Source of the DNA: Prevotella sp. UBA3208
GTDB lineage: Bacteria; Bacteroidota; Bacteroidia; Bacteroidales; Bacteroidaceae
Reading direction: 5' to 3'
Assembly (NCBI GenBank): GCA_002363695.1
Contig: DEWO01000164.1
Span: forward strand, 1 to 7,340
Length of the DNA stretch: 7,340 bases
The notes under the pieces are model-generated. The model made no database searches, had not been told where the DNA came from, and saw nothing but the letters and a program-made list of their open reading frames with translations. Position numbers and translations under genes: made by a program. Positions 1 to 4,651 of the stretch are shown one piece after another. The first letter of the stretch is position 1, and each line of letters starts with the position of its first letter.

Positions 1-38
1 AGCGTAGGACATCGCGGGTTCGAATCCCGCTCCTTCCA
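1..38 (+). tRNA. 3' end of a tRNA gene (cut by window start)
   Basis: Positions 14-30 form a perfect T arm: stem GCGGG, loop TTCGAAT, stem CCCGC. The 3' half of an acceptor stem (TCCTTCC, 31-37) and a discriminator A follow. The sequence continues CA rather than CCA, so the CCA end is probably not encoded. The D arm, anticodon and 5' acceptor half lie outside the window, so the amino acid cannot be assigned. A tmRNA 3' end looks similar, but its acceptor usually ends in a GCTCC-like sequence, so a tRNA is more likely. Confidence 0.8.
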
Positions 39-40
39 CA

Positions 41-457
41 AACATAGGCAAGATGCCTAATCAAAGCAACAGAGACATGAATCTCTGGAAACTCAGAAAC
101 GACACGGGGAACCCGCAAGAGGGCCATCAAGGTCGGGAGGCTGCAAAGATGCCAAACGGCTCCGCAAATAATACAAAGTCGGACGAGAGGCAATGCACCG
201 AAAGGTGTAGCCGGGCGGGAAAGCCTGGTGCAGTGATGCACGTGGGTCGGGTGAAAGCTCAGGGGTGAAAGAGTCCCTAACCGCGCCAAAGGAGTTCCGT
301 TAGCGTCGTGAACGCTGAGTAGAGAGGGGCTGGGCAGTGCGATTAAAATCAAAACCAGCAGTCGAGAGTTGCGAAAGATGAAGGCATCAAGATTATGTGA
401 ATGTTCTTAGAAATAATATAGAACGTGCCCGCATGAGCAATCGTGCGGGCTTTTATA
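41..457 (+). ncRNA. Candidate structured RNA (about 400 nt) between two tRNA-type genes
   Basis: No convincing coding sequence lies here, but hairpins follow one another closely. They include TAGGCA/TGCCTA with loop AGA (45-59), CAGAGA/TCTCTG (70-87), a stem closed by a GAAA tetraloop near 194-209, CCGGGC/GCCTGG just after it, GTGCA/TGCAC with a GTGA tetraloop near 228-241, and TTAGCG/CGCTGA near 300-318. A GCTGG/CCAGC pair encloses GATTAAAATC. The two GNRA loops and the strong terminator at the end suggest a folded, independently terminated RNA, possibly processed from the tRNA transcript. Large phage RNAs such as GOLLD and ROOL are known to sit beside tRNA genes. I do not recognise this as a member of either, and it is shorter. 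The function is unknown and the 5' end is a guess. Confidence 0.5.
427..457 (+). terminator. Intrinsic terminator
   Basis: GCCCGCA (427-433) pairs perfectly with TGCGGGC (444-450) across a 10-nt loop and is followed directly by TTTTATA. It ends the hairpin-rich RNA and lies just before the acceptor stem of the next tRNA-like gene at 459, which may therefore need read-through or its own promoter. Confidence 0.8.
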
Positions 458-458
458 T

Positions 459-537
459 TGCCGTATGGTGTAACGGGGAAGCATGATGGGTGCCGAAAGG
501 AAGTCCCATTACGTCGGTTCGAGTCCGGCTACGGCAA
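459..537 (+). tRNA. tRNA-like gene with abnormal anticodon arm
   Basis: The ends are those of a tRNA. TGCCGTA (459-465) pairs with TACGGCA (530-536) over seven base pairs, A537 is the discriminator, and the T arm is GTCGG, loop TTCGAGT, CCGGC (513-529) with one G-U pair. The middle is unusual. The anticodon stem ATGGG/CCCAT (486-490, 505-509) encloses 14 nt instead of 7, and CC-GAAA-GG inside that loop can form its own mini-hairpin. The D stem is weak. If the loop is simply enlarged, T491 followed by GCC could read as U33 plus a glycine anticodon, but this is speculative. It could be a decoding tRNA with an insertion, a decayed tRNA or a tRNA mimic. No CCA is encoded. Confidence 0.6.
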
Positions 538-547
538 CAAATTGAAT

Positions 548-568
548 CCTTGCGGGAAAATCGCAAGG
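548..568 (+). promoter_or_regulatory. Leader hairpin upstream of the small membrane protein gene
   Basis: CCTTGCG (548-554) pairs with CGCAAGG (562-568) around the loop GGAAAAT. It lies between the tRNA-like gene and the start codon at 597. The same inner stem, CTTGCG/CGCAAG, recurs at 2623-2641 in the leader of another small gene. No T-run follows, so a terminator is less likely than an RNA leader or processing element. Confidence 0.4.
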
Positions 569-596
569 CACTGTAATAACTAAAACAAAGACGATT

Positions 597-722
597 ATGA
601 AAGAGCTGATTGACATTCTAACGAACGAAGACAAATCGTTCGATTTCCCTTGGTGGGTGTATGTATTCGTAGCACCGTTGGTGCTGGTGCTGGTGTGTGG
701 GCTGGCTGGGAGTCTGGCGTGA
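597..722 (+). CDS. Small single-pass membrane protein, 41 aa
   Basis: The ORF begins MKELIDILTNED and ends in TGA at 720-722. Residues 1-16 are polar and mildly acidic. From about residue 17, FPWWVYVFVAPLVLVLVCGL forms one long hydrophobic segment reaching nearly the C-terminus, so the product is predicted to sit in the inner membrane with one helix. The leader ends in TAAAACAAAGACGATT before the ATG, the A-rich context usual in Bacteroidota, and resembles the leader of the gene at 2704. I do not recognise the family. Tiny membrane proteins of phages can be holin- or exclusion-like, but nothing here proves either. It was called from its start context and the hydrophobic segment; a short ORF arising by chance is possible. 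Confidence 0.6.
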   Translation: MKELIDILTNEDKSFDFPWWVYVFVAPLVLVLVCGLAGSLA

Positions 723-758
723 CAATGTGAGTAATGTTTTTTTTAATATCAAGTAACT

Positions 759-1337
759 ATGAAGAGTATTAAATTCCGCATGACAGGGACATGTCCCCTT
801 ATGCTCAACAACCCGCAGACGGTTAATCCGATGAATGAGTTTACCAAGGCTATTGCCGAGTTGACATCGAAGCGCAAGAAGACTGACGACGACCAGAATG
901 AAATCTTCCATCTGAAGTTTCTGGCGTCGTGCTATTGGAATAATAAGGGTCAGTATTTCTTGCATGCCAACATGATTGCCAAGAGTTTCGAGGCAGGAGC
1001 CAAGGAGAACAAGCTGGGCGCAAAGTTCCAGCGCAGCGTGTTCGTGTTCAACGACGGCATTCTGAAGTTCGATGACAACGGTTGCACACCCGAAGAATTA
1101 TGGAATGACCACTCCGAGAAATATGTGGACATCAGACCTGTAGGCATTATGAAGGCAAAGGTGGTGACAGCCCGCATGATTATCCCCGAATGGAGTCTGG
1201 ATGGCGAGCTGCATTTCGATGAGAGCCAGCTCAACAAAAGCGAGGTGTGGCTGGCCATGACCAATGCCGGACTGAGGTACGGCATCGGGACATATCGGCA
1301 GTGCTACGGAAGATATTCGATAACAGAATTAAAATAA
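759..1337 (+). CDS. Phage-type protein of 192 aa with possible RAMP-like fold
   Basis: The start at 759 follows the leader TTAATATCAAGTAACT. The protein begins MKSIKFRMTGTCPLMLNN, a beta-strand-like start with a T-x-PLM motif. A charged KRKKTDDDQNE stretch (residues 39-48) follows, then a helix with HLKFLASCYWN. The C-terminus carries a conserved-looking glycine-rich motif, GLRYGIGTYRQCYGRY (171-186). From memory, uncharacterised phage proteins share this layout: PLL/M near the start, a TKAI...KRKKTD block, and a final GIG...YGRF. The glycine loop and terminal strands recall RAMP (Cas5/6/7-type) RNA-binding folds, but that is a fold-level suspicion only. No catalytic residues are identifiable. 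It is the last gene before the pentad array and ends two bases short of it. Confidence 0.85.
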   Translation: MKSIKFRMTGTCPLMLNNPQTVNPMNEFTKAIAELTSKRKKTDDDQNEIFHLKFLASCYWNNKGQYFLHANMIAKSFEAGAKENKLGAKFQRSVFVFNDGILKFDDNGCTPEELWNDHSEKYVDIRPVGIMKAKVVTARMIIPEWSLDGELHFDESQLNKSEVWLAMTNAGLRYGIGTYRQCYGRYSITELK

Positions 1338-1338
1338 T

Positions 1339-1886
1339 TCAGTTTAGCAGAGATTAGCTGAGATAAGCGGAGCTATGTATAGCATAGCCTGACCTGGCAA
1401 AGTTATATCCAAACTTAGCATAGTAGAGCCTTGTAAGGTGAAGTTTTGCGGAGTGGAGCTAAGTATAGTGTAGTTTGGTTCAGCACAGTTGAGCAAAGTT
1501 CAGCAAAGTTACATCGAAACGTAGCAGAGCGAAGTTGAGCAAAGACCAGTGAAGCATAGCGGAACGGAGTAAAGCAAAGTTATATCCAAACAAAGTTAAG
1601 TTAAGTTATGCGAAGTATGGCGCAGTAAACGCGAAGTATAGCCGAGCATAGTACAGCAATATCCAAACACAGCAAAGCGCAGCTTAGATAAGTGGAGCAT
1701 AGCATAGCAAAGTCGAGCCAAGTTATATCCCAACGTAGCGTAGTCGAGTCAAGCGAAGTCTGGTGAAGCGTAGCAGAGTTAAGCTCAGCGAAGTTATATC
1801 CAAACGAAGCAAAGATTAGATAAGTAAAGATAAGTAAAGCAAAGCGCAGTATAGCTGAGCAAAGCATAGCAAAGTTTTTATCCATC
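1339..1886. repeat. Pentanucleotide array (NNAGY) in seven blocks
   Basis: This 548-bp stretch without a supportable gene is organised in register with period five. Starting at 1339, it parses into seven blocks of 65, 95, 60, 66, 55, 60 and 70 bp: 94 pentads with one extra base in the fourth block. By hand count, 82 of 94 have AG at positions 3-4. G is at position 4 in all but three, and position 5 is C, T or sometimes A, never G. A sample reads gtagc gtagt cgagt caagc. The first two bases vary freely, so this is a pattern rather than copied tandem units. Five is coprime to three, so codon selection cannot be the cause. The last block is followed by a spacer three bases from the next ATG. The role is unknown; candidates are a protein-loading site, a partition or origin region, or a structured leader. 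Confidence 0.9.
1404..1886 (+). repeat. Seven 11-nt punctuation repeats (TATATCCAAAC) within the pentad array
   Basis: Copies lie at 1404-1414, 1510-1520 (TACATCGAAAC), 1581-1591, 1658-1668 (AATATCCAAAC), 1724-1734 (TATATCCCAAC), 1795-1805 and, diverged, 1876-1886 (TTTTATCCATC). Each follows a block of pentads, mostly ending AAAGT or GAAGT, and each is exactly 11 nt, so it shifts the five-base register by one. Centre-to-centre distances are 106, 71, 77, 66, 71 and 81 bp. They resemble iterons in length and spacing, or spacer sites for a protein binding the array. Confidence 0.85.
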
Positions 1887-1889
1887 ATT

Positions 1890-2078
1890 ATGACACATCA
1901 AGAAACAATCAAAGCATCCCGCCAGCGCAGGCTGGTAGAGGATGACAAGTTCGACCGCCACATGAGGGCGGCGAGAGTGCGCGATATCGACAGCCGAAAG
2001 GCCGTCTTTGACCGCCAGGCTGAAGAAGGCATCAGCCGCAGTGAGAGCCGTAAAGCAATTCAATCATCAATATATTAA
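1890..2078 (+). CDS. Small charged protein, 62 aa, unknown function
   Basis: The ATG lies three bases after the last punctuation repeat of the array, and the stop is four bases before the start of the SSB-like gene, which suggests one transcript. The product is hydrophilic, rich in Arg, Asp and Glu (RQRRLVEDDKFDRHMRAARVRD), with no membrane segment or cysteines, and is probably helical. I do not recognise it. A stretch near 1992-2003 contains CAGCCGAAAGGCCG, a potential hairpin inside the coding sequence. The array upstream supplies its leader, so its translation may depend on the array. The gene is short and the call rests on context and length; a non-coding reading remains possible. Confidence 0.6.
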   Translation: MTHQETIKASRQRRLVEDDKFDRHMRAARVRDIDSRKAVFDRQAEEGISRSESRKAIQSSIY

Positions 2079-2082
2079 AATT

Positions 2083-2547
2083 ATGGAATTAGAAGGAAAA
2101 ATCTCGGTCGTGATGCCAGCGGCAAGCGGTGTCAGCCAATCAACAGGGAATCCGTGGATGTCTCAGGAATATGTGATGGCATACTATTGGTTCCCGAATC
2201 AGACAAACCCATCGTATATCGTGATGCGAGCATTCGGCGAGGACAGGATTAAACAGTTCAACTTGCAACCCAACGACGAGGTGCGCGTGCGCTTCCACAT
2301 CGAAGCCCATGAGTACAATGGCCGTTGGTTCAATGAGACGAGACTCGACGCTGTGACCTTCATTGGAGCCAGTGCATCGAAGAATCCACAGCCCGCAAAT
2401 CAGCCCGCACAGCAGGCGAGCACTCAGGCAGCGGGACAACAGCAGGCACAGCAGAGCCAAGGCCAGCAGCAAGCCCCATTTCCACCGAAAGTAGATGAAA
2501 ACGGCAATCCTATAAACAACGACGGAAATGATGACCTGCCGTTCTGA
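2083..2547 (+). CDS. SSB-like DNA-binding protein (DUF3127-like), 154 aa
   Basis: The start at 2083 is chosen over an in-frame upstream ATG at 2008 because it follows TATTAAAATT and the protein then begins MELEGKISVVMP, the usual beginning of DUF3127 proteins. Residues 1-95 fit an OB-fold: GKISVV, then SQEYVMAYYWF, then FGEDRIKQFNLQPNDEVRVR, then EAHEYNGRWFNETRL. A Gln/Ala-rich flexible linker (about 107-131) follows, and the protein ends in an acidic tail, NDDLPF, like the SSB tip that recruits replication partners. It is expected to coat single-stranded DNA during replication of the element. The ATPase/helicase and primase genes downstream support this. The family call is from recall of sequence pattern. 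Confidence 0.85.
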   Translation: MELEGKISVVMPAASGVSQSTGNPWMSQEYVMAYYWFPNQTNPSYIVMRAFGEDRIKQFNLQPNDEVRVRFHIEAHEYNGRWFNETRLDAVTFIGASASKNPQPANQPAQQASTQAAGQQQAQQSQGQQQAPFPPKVDENGNPINNDGNDDLPF

Positions 2548-2554
2548 GTTTTAC

Positions 2555-2582
2555 AAGGAAGACCAGCCTACGGGCTGGCCTT
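2555..2582 (+). terminator. Possible weak terminator or processing hairpin after the SSB-like gene
   Basis: CCAGCC (2563-2568) pairs with GGCTGG (2573-2578) around a stable TACG tetraloop. AAGG and CCTT outside could extend the stem past a four-base bulge. Only CGCTTTCG follows, with no proper T-run, so it may slow or process the transcript rather than end it. Confidence 0.4.
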
Positions 2583-2599
2583 CGCTTTCGAGAGAGGGG

Positions 2600-2703
2600 A
2601 TGCCTAACAGGGCGTGGGAAGGCTTGCGGCAGAAGCGCAAGGTATGGGGATGACGGACGGCGATAGAATCGCCTTACAACGGACAAAGTAAAACAAAGAG
2701 ACT
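2600..2703 (+). promoter_or_regulatory. Hairpin-rich leader of the cysteine-rich gene
   Basis: The leader holds CTTGCG/CGCAAG (2623-2628 with 2636-2641) and GGCGAT/ATCGCC with loop AGA (2659-2673), then GTAAAACAAAGAGACT before the ATG. The first stem and the A-rich end repeat the leader at 548-596. A short ATG ORF (2600-2653) overlaps the first hairpin, but nothing else supports its being translated. No Bacteroidota promoter (TTTG and TAnnTTTG) is evident. Confidence 0.35.
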
Positions 2704-2922
2704 ATGACAAAAGAGAATTTTGACGTAATTCCTGAGTTCACAAAGAACAAAAACGGAGTGAGCATCAAGAAGTGCTGCGCCAGTTGTGCTTTGCACGATA
2801 TGTACGACTACGAGGGTCCACGGCGGAAGTGCAAGCCAAAGGGTAAGGTGGTGGACAAGAGCGACTGCTGTAGCAAGTGGGTCATCAGTGATTTTATCAA
2901 CAATATCAAATTATCCCGATGA
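2704..2922 (+). CDS. Cysteine-rich mini-protein, probable zinc binder, 72 aa
   Basis: The protein has six cysteines: C24, C25 and C28 (KKCCASC), C43 (RKCK), and C55, C56 (DCCSKW). A CxxC followed by a lone Cys and a closing Cys-Cys, W59 included, suggests a small zinc-binding module. I recall similar small proteins with a Cys cluster and a closing C-x2-W in Bacteroides phages and elements, but cannot name a family. The N-terminus is charged and the C-terminus (ISDFINNIKLSR) may be a helix. Its stop overlaps the next start by four bases (ATGA), implying coupled translation. Its role might be a DNA-binding or adaptor protein, but this is unproven. Confidence 0.8.
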   Translation: MTKENFDVIPEFTKNKNGVSIKKCCASCALHDMYDYEGPRRKCKPKGKVVDKSDCCSKWVISDFINNIKLSR

Positions 2923-3215
2923 CCACGCAGGAGCGAAACCGCGACTATTACCAGCGCAACCGTGAGCGCATCTTGGCACAACGACGGGAGTTTTACCGGG
3001 ACTATATCAAGAAGGGATTGCGCAAGCCGAAACCGCCTGTTCGGGGTCGCAAGATGCGCGACCATGAAAGGTATTTGGAGCAGCGCGAGAAGATATTAGC
3101 TCAGCAGAAGGAATACCGCGATGCTCACCGCGACGAAATCAATGCCAGAAGGCGACAGCGAAGCAGCGAGAAGACGGTGGAGAAGCTGAGGGCGTTGTAC
3201 CAATCTGCTAAGTAA
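2919..3215 (+). CDS. Basic Arg/Lys-rich coiled-coil protein with internal repeats, 98 aa
   Basis: The start overlaps the previous stop by ATGA. The protein contains two copies of a Tyr/Arg/Glu-rich helical motif: around residues 8-27 (RDYYQRNRERILAQRREFYR) and around 51-76 (RYLEQREKILAQQKEYRDAH onward). A basic Pro-containing link (KPKPPVRGRK) joins them. Such repeated Y-x-x-N-R-E-x-I-L-x-x segments occur in many small phage proteins, sometimes next to nuclease domains, but no HNH or other catalytic motif is present here. The strong positive charge suggests nucleic-acid binding. I cannot assign a function. Confidence 0.8.
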   Translation: MTTQERNRDYYQRNRERILAQRREFYRDYIKKGLRKPKPPVRGRKMRDHERYLEQREKILAQQKEYRDAHRDEINARRRQRSSEKTVEKLRALYQSAK

Positions 3216-3222
3216 TAAACAG

Positions 3223-3241
3223 GCCGCAATGACATTGCGGC
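3223..3241 (+). promoter_or_regulatory. Perfect hairpin upstream of the ATPase gene
   Basis: GCCGCAAT pairs with ATTGCGGC over eight base pairs around the loop GAC. It sits between the previous stop and the chosen ATG at 3259, about 18 bases from it, and it overlaps a possible upstream ATG at 3229. It could attenuate, stabilise the mRNA, or block that earlier start. There is no T-run. Confidence 0.5.
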
Positions 3242-3258
3242 ATACCGAACAAGGAACT

Positions 3259-4395
3259 ATGAACGAAGAGAACAAGATACCACTGCCGGGGGAGCCGGAC
3301 GCACAGGAACAGCGATTGGCGGCGATTAGACCATACCTGCTCGACCCGCGAGAGGACTACCCGGAGCCGTACTACATGCTGGAGTACAACGGCGTGCCAT
3401 TCTCGACACTCGGAGGCATTCAGGCTATCAGCGGACAGAAGAAAAACGGCAAATCGTTCGTGCTGACGCAACTGATGGCTGCGTGCCTCGGTGGTAACGA
3501 CCTATACCTGCCAGGGCTGCGGGTGCCGTCGCGCACGATTGAGTATCTGGGACACCAACCGAAGGTACTATACATCGACACGGAGATGGAGAAACTAAAC
3601 TCGGCAAAGGTGCTCAGGCGAGTGCATTGGCTGTGCGGCTGGGACATGAAGATACCCAACGACCGCTTCAACGTGCTATGGCTGAAGACGATGCCGAAGG
3701 ACGAGAAACTGCCAGCCTACAAGAAACGCTTCGAGTTGATCAAGATAGGCATTGAGGTGCTGGAGCCTGACATCGTATTCATCGACGGACTGCGCGACCT
3801 CATGCAGAGTATCAACGACGAGGAGTCGGCAACGACCATCCTCGACTATCTGAGCAGCACGGCAGAGGAACGGCACATGTGTATATGGAACGCGCTGCAC
3901 CAGAACCCGAAGGCCAACAGCGACGGCGAGGATGCCAAGATGCGCGGCTGGACGGGTACGGAGTTGGGAAACAAGGTGAGCGACACGCTGGTGAGTATCA
4001 AGTCGAAGACGACCAGCGGCGTGACGTTCACGGTGAAACAGGTGGATGCCCGTGGCAAAGACCTCGATGACTGGAAGTTTGAGATTACAGACGATGCCGG
4101 TAGCCTGGGTATTCCGAAGATTACGAGCAACGGCAGTCAGCGGACAACGACGGTGGAAGCCGACAGCATTGACGATATTCGCCGGTGGATTCACGAGGCA
4201 ACTAACCGCTACCAGTGGCCCATGAGCCGCAAGTCTGTCAAGCAGACGGTGTTCGGCGAGATTGGCGGTGTGAAGAACGACGGTAAACAGCAGGCCGACC
4301 TCATGGCGGCTATCAACACGAAACTGCTTGTCGAGAGCACCTTGAAGAGTGGCGGCTACTACATGCTGACCCCTAACGAGCAACTGCCATTCTGA
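3259..4395 (+). CDS. RecA-fold ATPase, RepA-type replicative helicase candidate, 378 aa
   Basis: The start at 3259 is preferred to an in-frame ATG at 3229, which lies within the hairpin; A-rich AACAAGGAACT precedes it. Walker A is G59-QKKN-G64-K65-S66. VLYIDTEM (103-110) has the acidic residues of a RecA-fold second strand. Walker B is DIVFIDGLRD (171-180). ALHQNP (212-217) and RGWTGTELGNKVSD (229-242) follow as sensor-like elements. This order fits AAA_25/RepA-type hexameric helicases. Residues about 300-370 form a possible winged-helix-like tail, and the protein ends NEQLPF, similar to the SSB tip. The position before the candidate origin and the primase supports a replication role. A recombination ATPase is a less likely alternative. 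Confidence 0.88.
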   Translation: MNEENKIPLPGEPDAQEQRLAAIRPYLLDPREDYPEPYYMLEYNGVPFSTLGGIQAISGQKKNGKSFVLTQLMAACLGGNDLYLPGLRVPSRTIEYLGHQPKVLYIDTEMEKLNSAKVLRRVHWLCGWDMKIPNDRFNVLWLKTMPKDEKLPAYKKRFELIKIGIEVLEPDIVFIDGLRDLMQSINDEESATTILDYLSSTAEERHMCIWNALHQNPKANSDGEDAKMRGWTGTELGNKVSDTLVSIKSKTTSGVTFTVKQVDARGKDLDDWKFEITDDAGSLGIPKITSNGSQRTTTVEADSIDDIRRWIHEATNRYQWPMSRKSVKQTVFGEIGGVKNDGKQQADLMAAINTKLLVESTLKSGGYYMLTPNEQLPF

Positions 4396-4444
4396 GTTAA
4401 ACCACGCACCCTCTACACCTAAAGGTGTAGGAGGGGTTAAACCA
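4396..4444 (+). repeat. Hairpin flanked by 9-bp direct repeats GTTAAACCA
   Basis: CTACACCT (4413-4420) pairs perfectly with AGGTGTAG (4423-4430) across AA; CCCT/AGGG outside (4409-4412 with 4432-4435) extends it past a bulged G. The nonamer GTTAAACCA lies at 4396-4404 and again at 4436-4444. It may act as a terminator without a T-run or as part of the following origin-like region. Confidence 0.55.
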
Positions 4445-4578
4445 AGGGCAAGCCCTCACGTCGTGTGCCGCATGCACCATGCCCCCTACCCGCCAGGGTT
4501 GGGCGGGCTGGGGCAAGGGGCAAGCGTCCCACGCGCGACGCGCGCGCGTTATGGTTCTACAGATAATCGACTCAAATA

Positions 4579-4639
4579 ATTCAACCCGTTGACTTTCCCA
4601 ACTCAACCTGTTGAATCTTCAAATTCAACCGCTTGAATT
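4579..4639. repeat. Three palindromic sites (TCAAC-CY-GTTGA type) at 22-bp spacing
   Basis: TCAACCCGTTGA (4581-4592), TCAACCTGTTGA (4603-4614) and AATTCAA-CCGC-TTGAATT (4622-4639) share TCAAC starting at 4581, 4603 and 4625, exactly 22 bp apart (two helical turns). Each is an inverted repeat, so a dimeric protein bound at each would face the same side of the helix. The last ends 12 bases before the primase ATG. They fit an operator of primase or initiator iterons. Confidence 0.75.
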
Positions 4640-4651
4640 AAAAAACGACCT

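Larger units (their letters stand above)
4396..4651. other. Non-coding gap, candidate replication origin
   Basis: These 256 bases between ATPase and primase hold no supportable gene. In order they contain the hairpin with flanking nonamers, a small AGGG/CCCT hairpin (4445-4456), a CCCGCC/GGCGGG hairpin (4489-4507), a GC-rich run of alternating purine-pyrimidine CGCG (about 4531-4550), an A/T-rich stretch, and three palindromes spaced 22 bp. A cluster of hairpins, iteron-like sites and A/T-rich DNA beside helicase and primase genes is typical of replicon origins. No DnaA box is clear, so the origin call is inference. Confidence 0.4.

Noticed and set aside
53..268. Plus-strand ORF of 71 codons in the hairpin-rich RNA region.
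   Set aside because: It overlaps the tRNA-adjacent hairpins and several stem-loops, its composition is not protein-like, and the start is inside a hairpin arm.
1339..1886. CRISPR array.
   Set aside because: The conserved element is only 11 nt, the intervals are themselves patterned rather than unique spacers, and no cas genes are present.
1876..1886. DnaA box (TTATCCATC at 1878-1886).
   Set aside because: It matches only seven of nine positions of the consensus and is better explained as a diverged punctuation repeat.
1601..1888. Minus-strand ORF of 95 codons in the pentad array, with a pentapeptide-repeat-like pattern (SAILR, FAMLC, SATLH).
   Set aside because: A 5-nt DNA period automatically produces a 5-residue peptide period. 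The ORF covers only part of the array, the DNA pattern holds across its ends, and register shifts from the 11-nt repeats would not suit a protein repeat.
2600..2653. 17-codon ORF (MPNRAWEGLRQKRKVWG) in the leader of the cysteine-rich gene.
   Set aside because: It is too short to judge and overlaps a hairpin. A leader peptide is possible but nothing further supports it.
3676..4383. Minus-strand open frame of 235 codons opposite the ATPase.
   Set aside because: The opposite strand carries Walker A and B motifs; this frame shows none.
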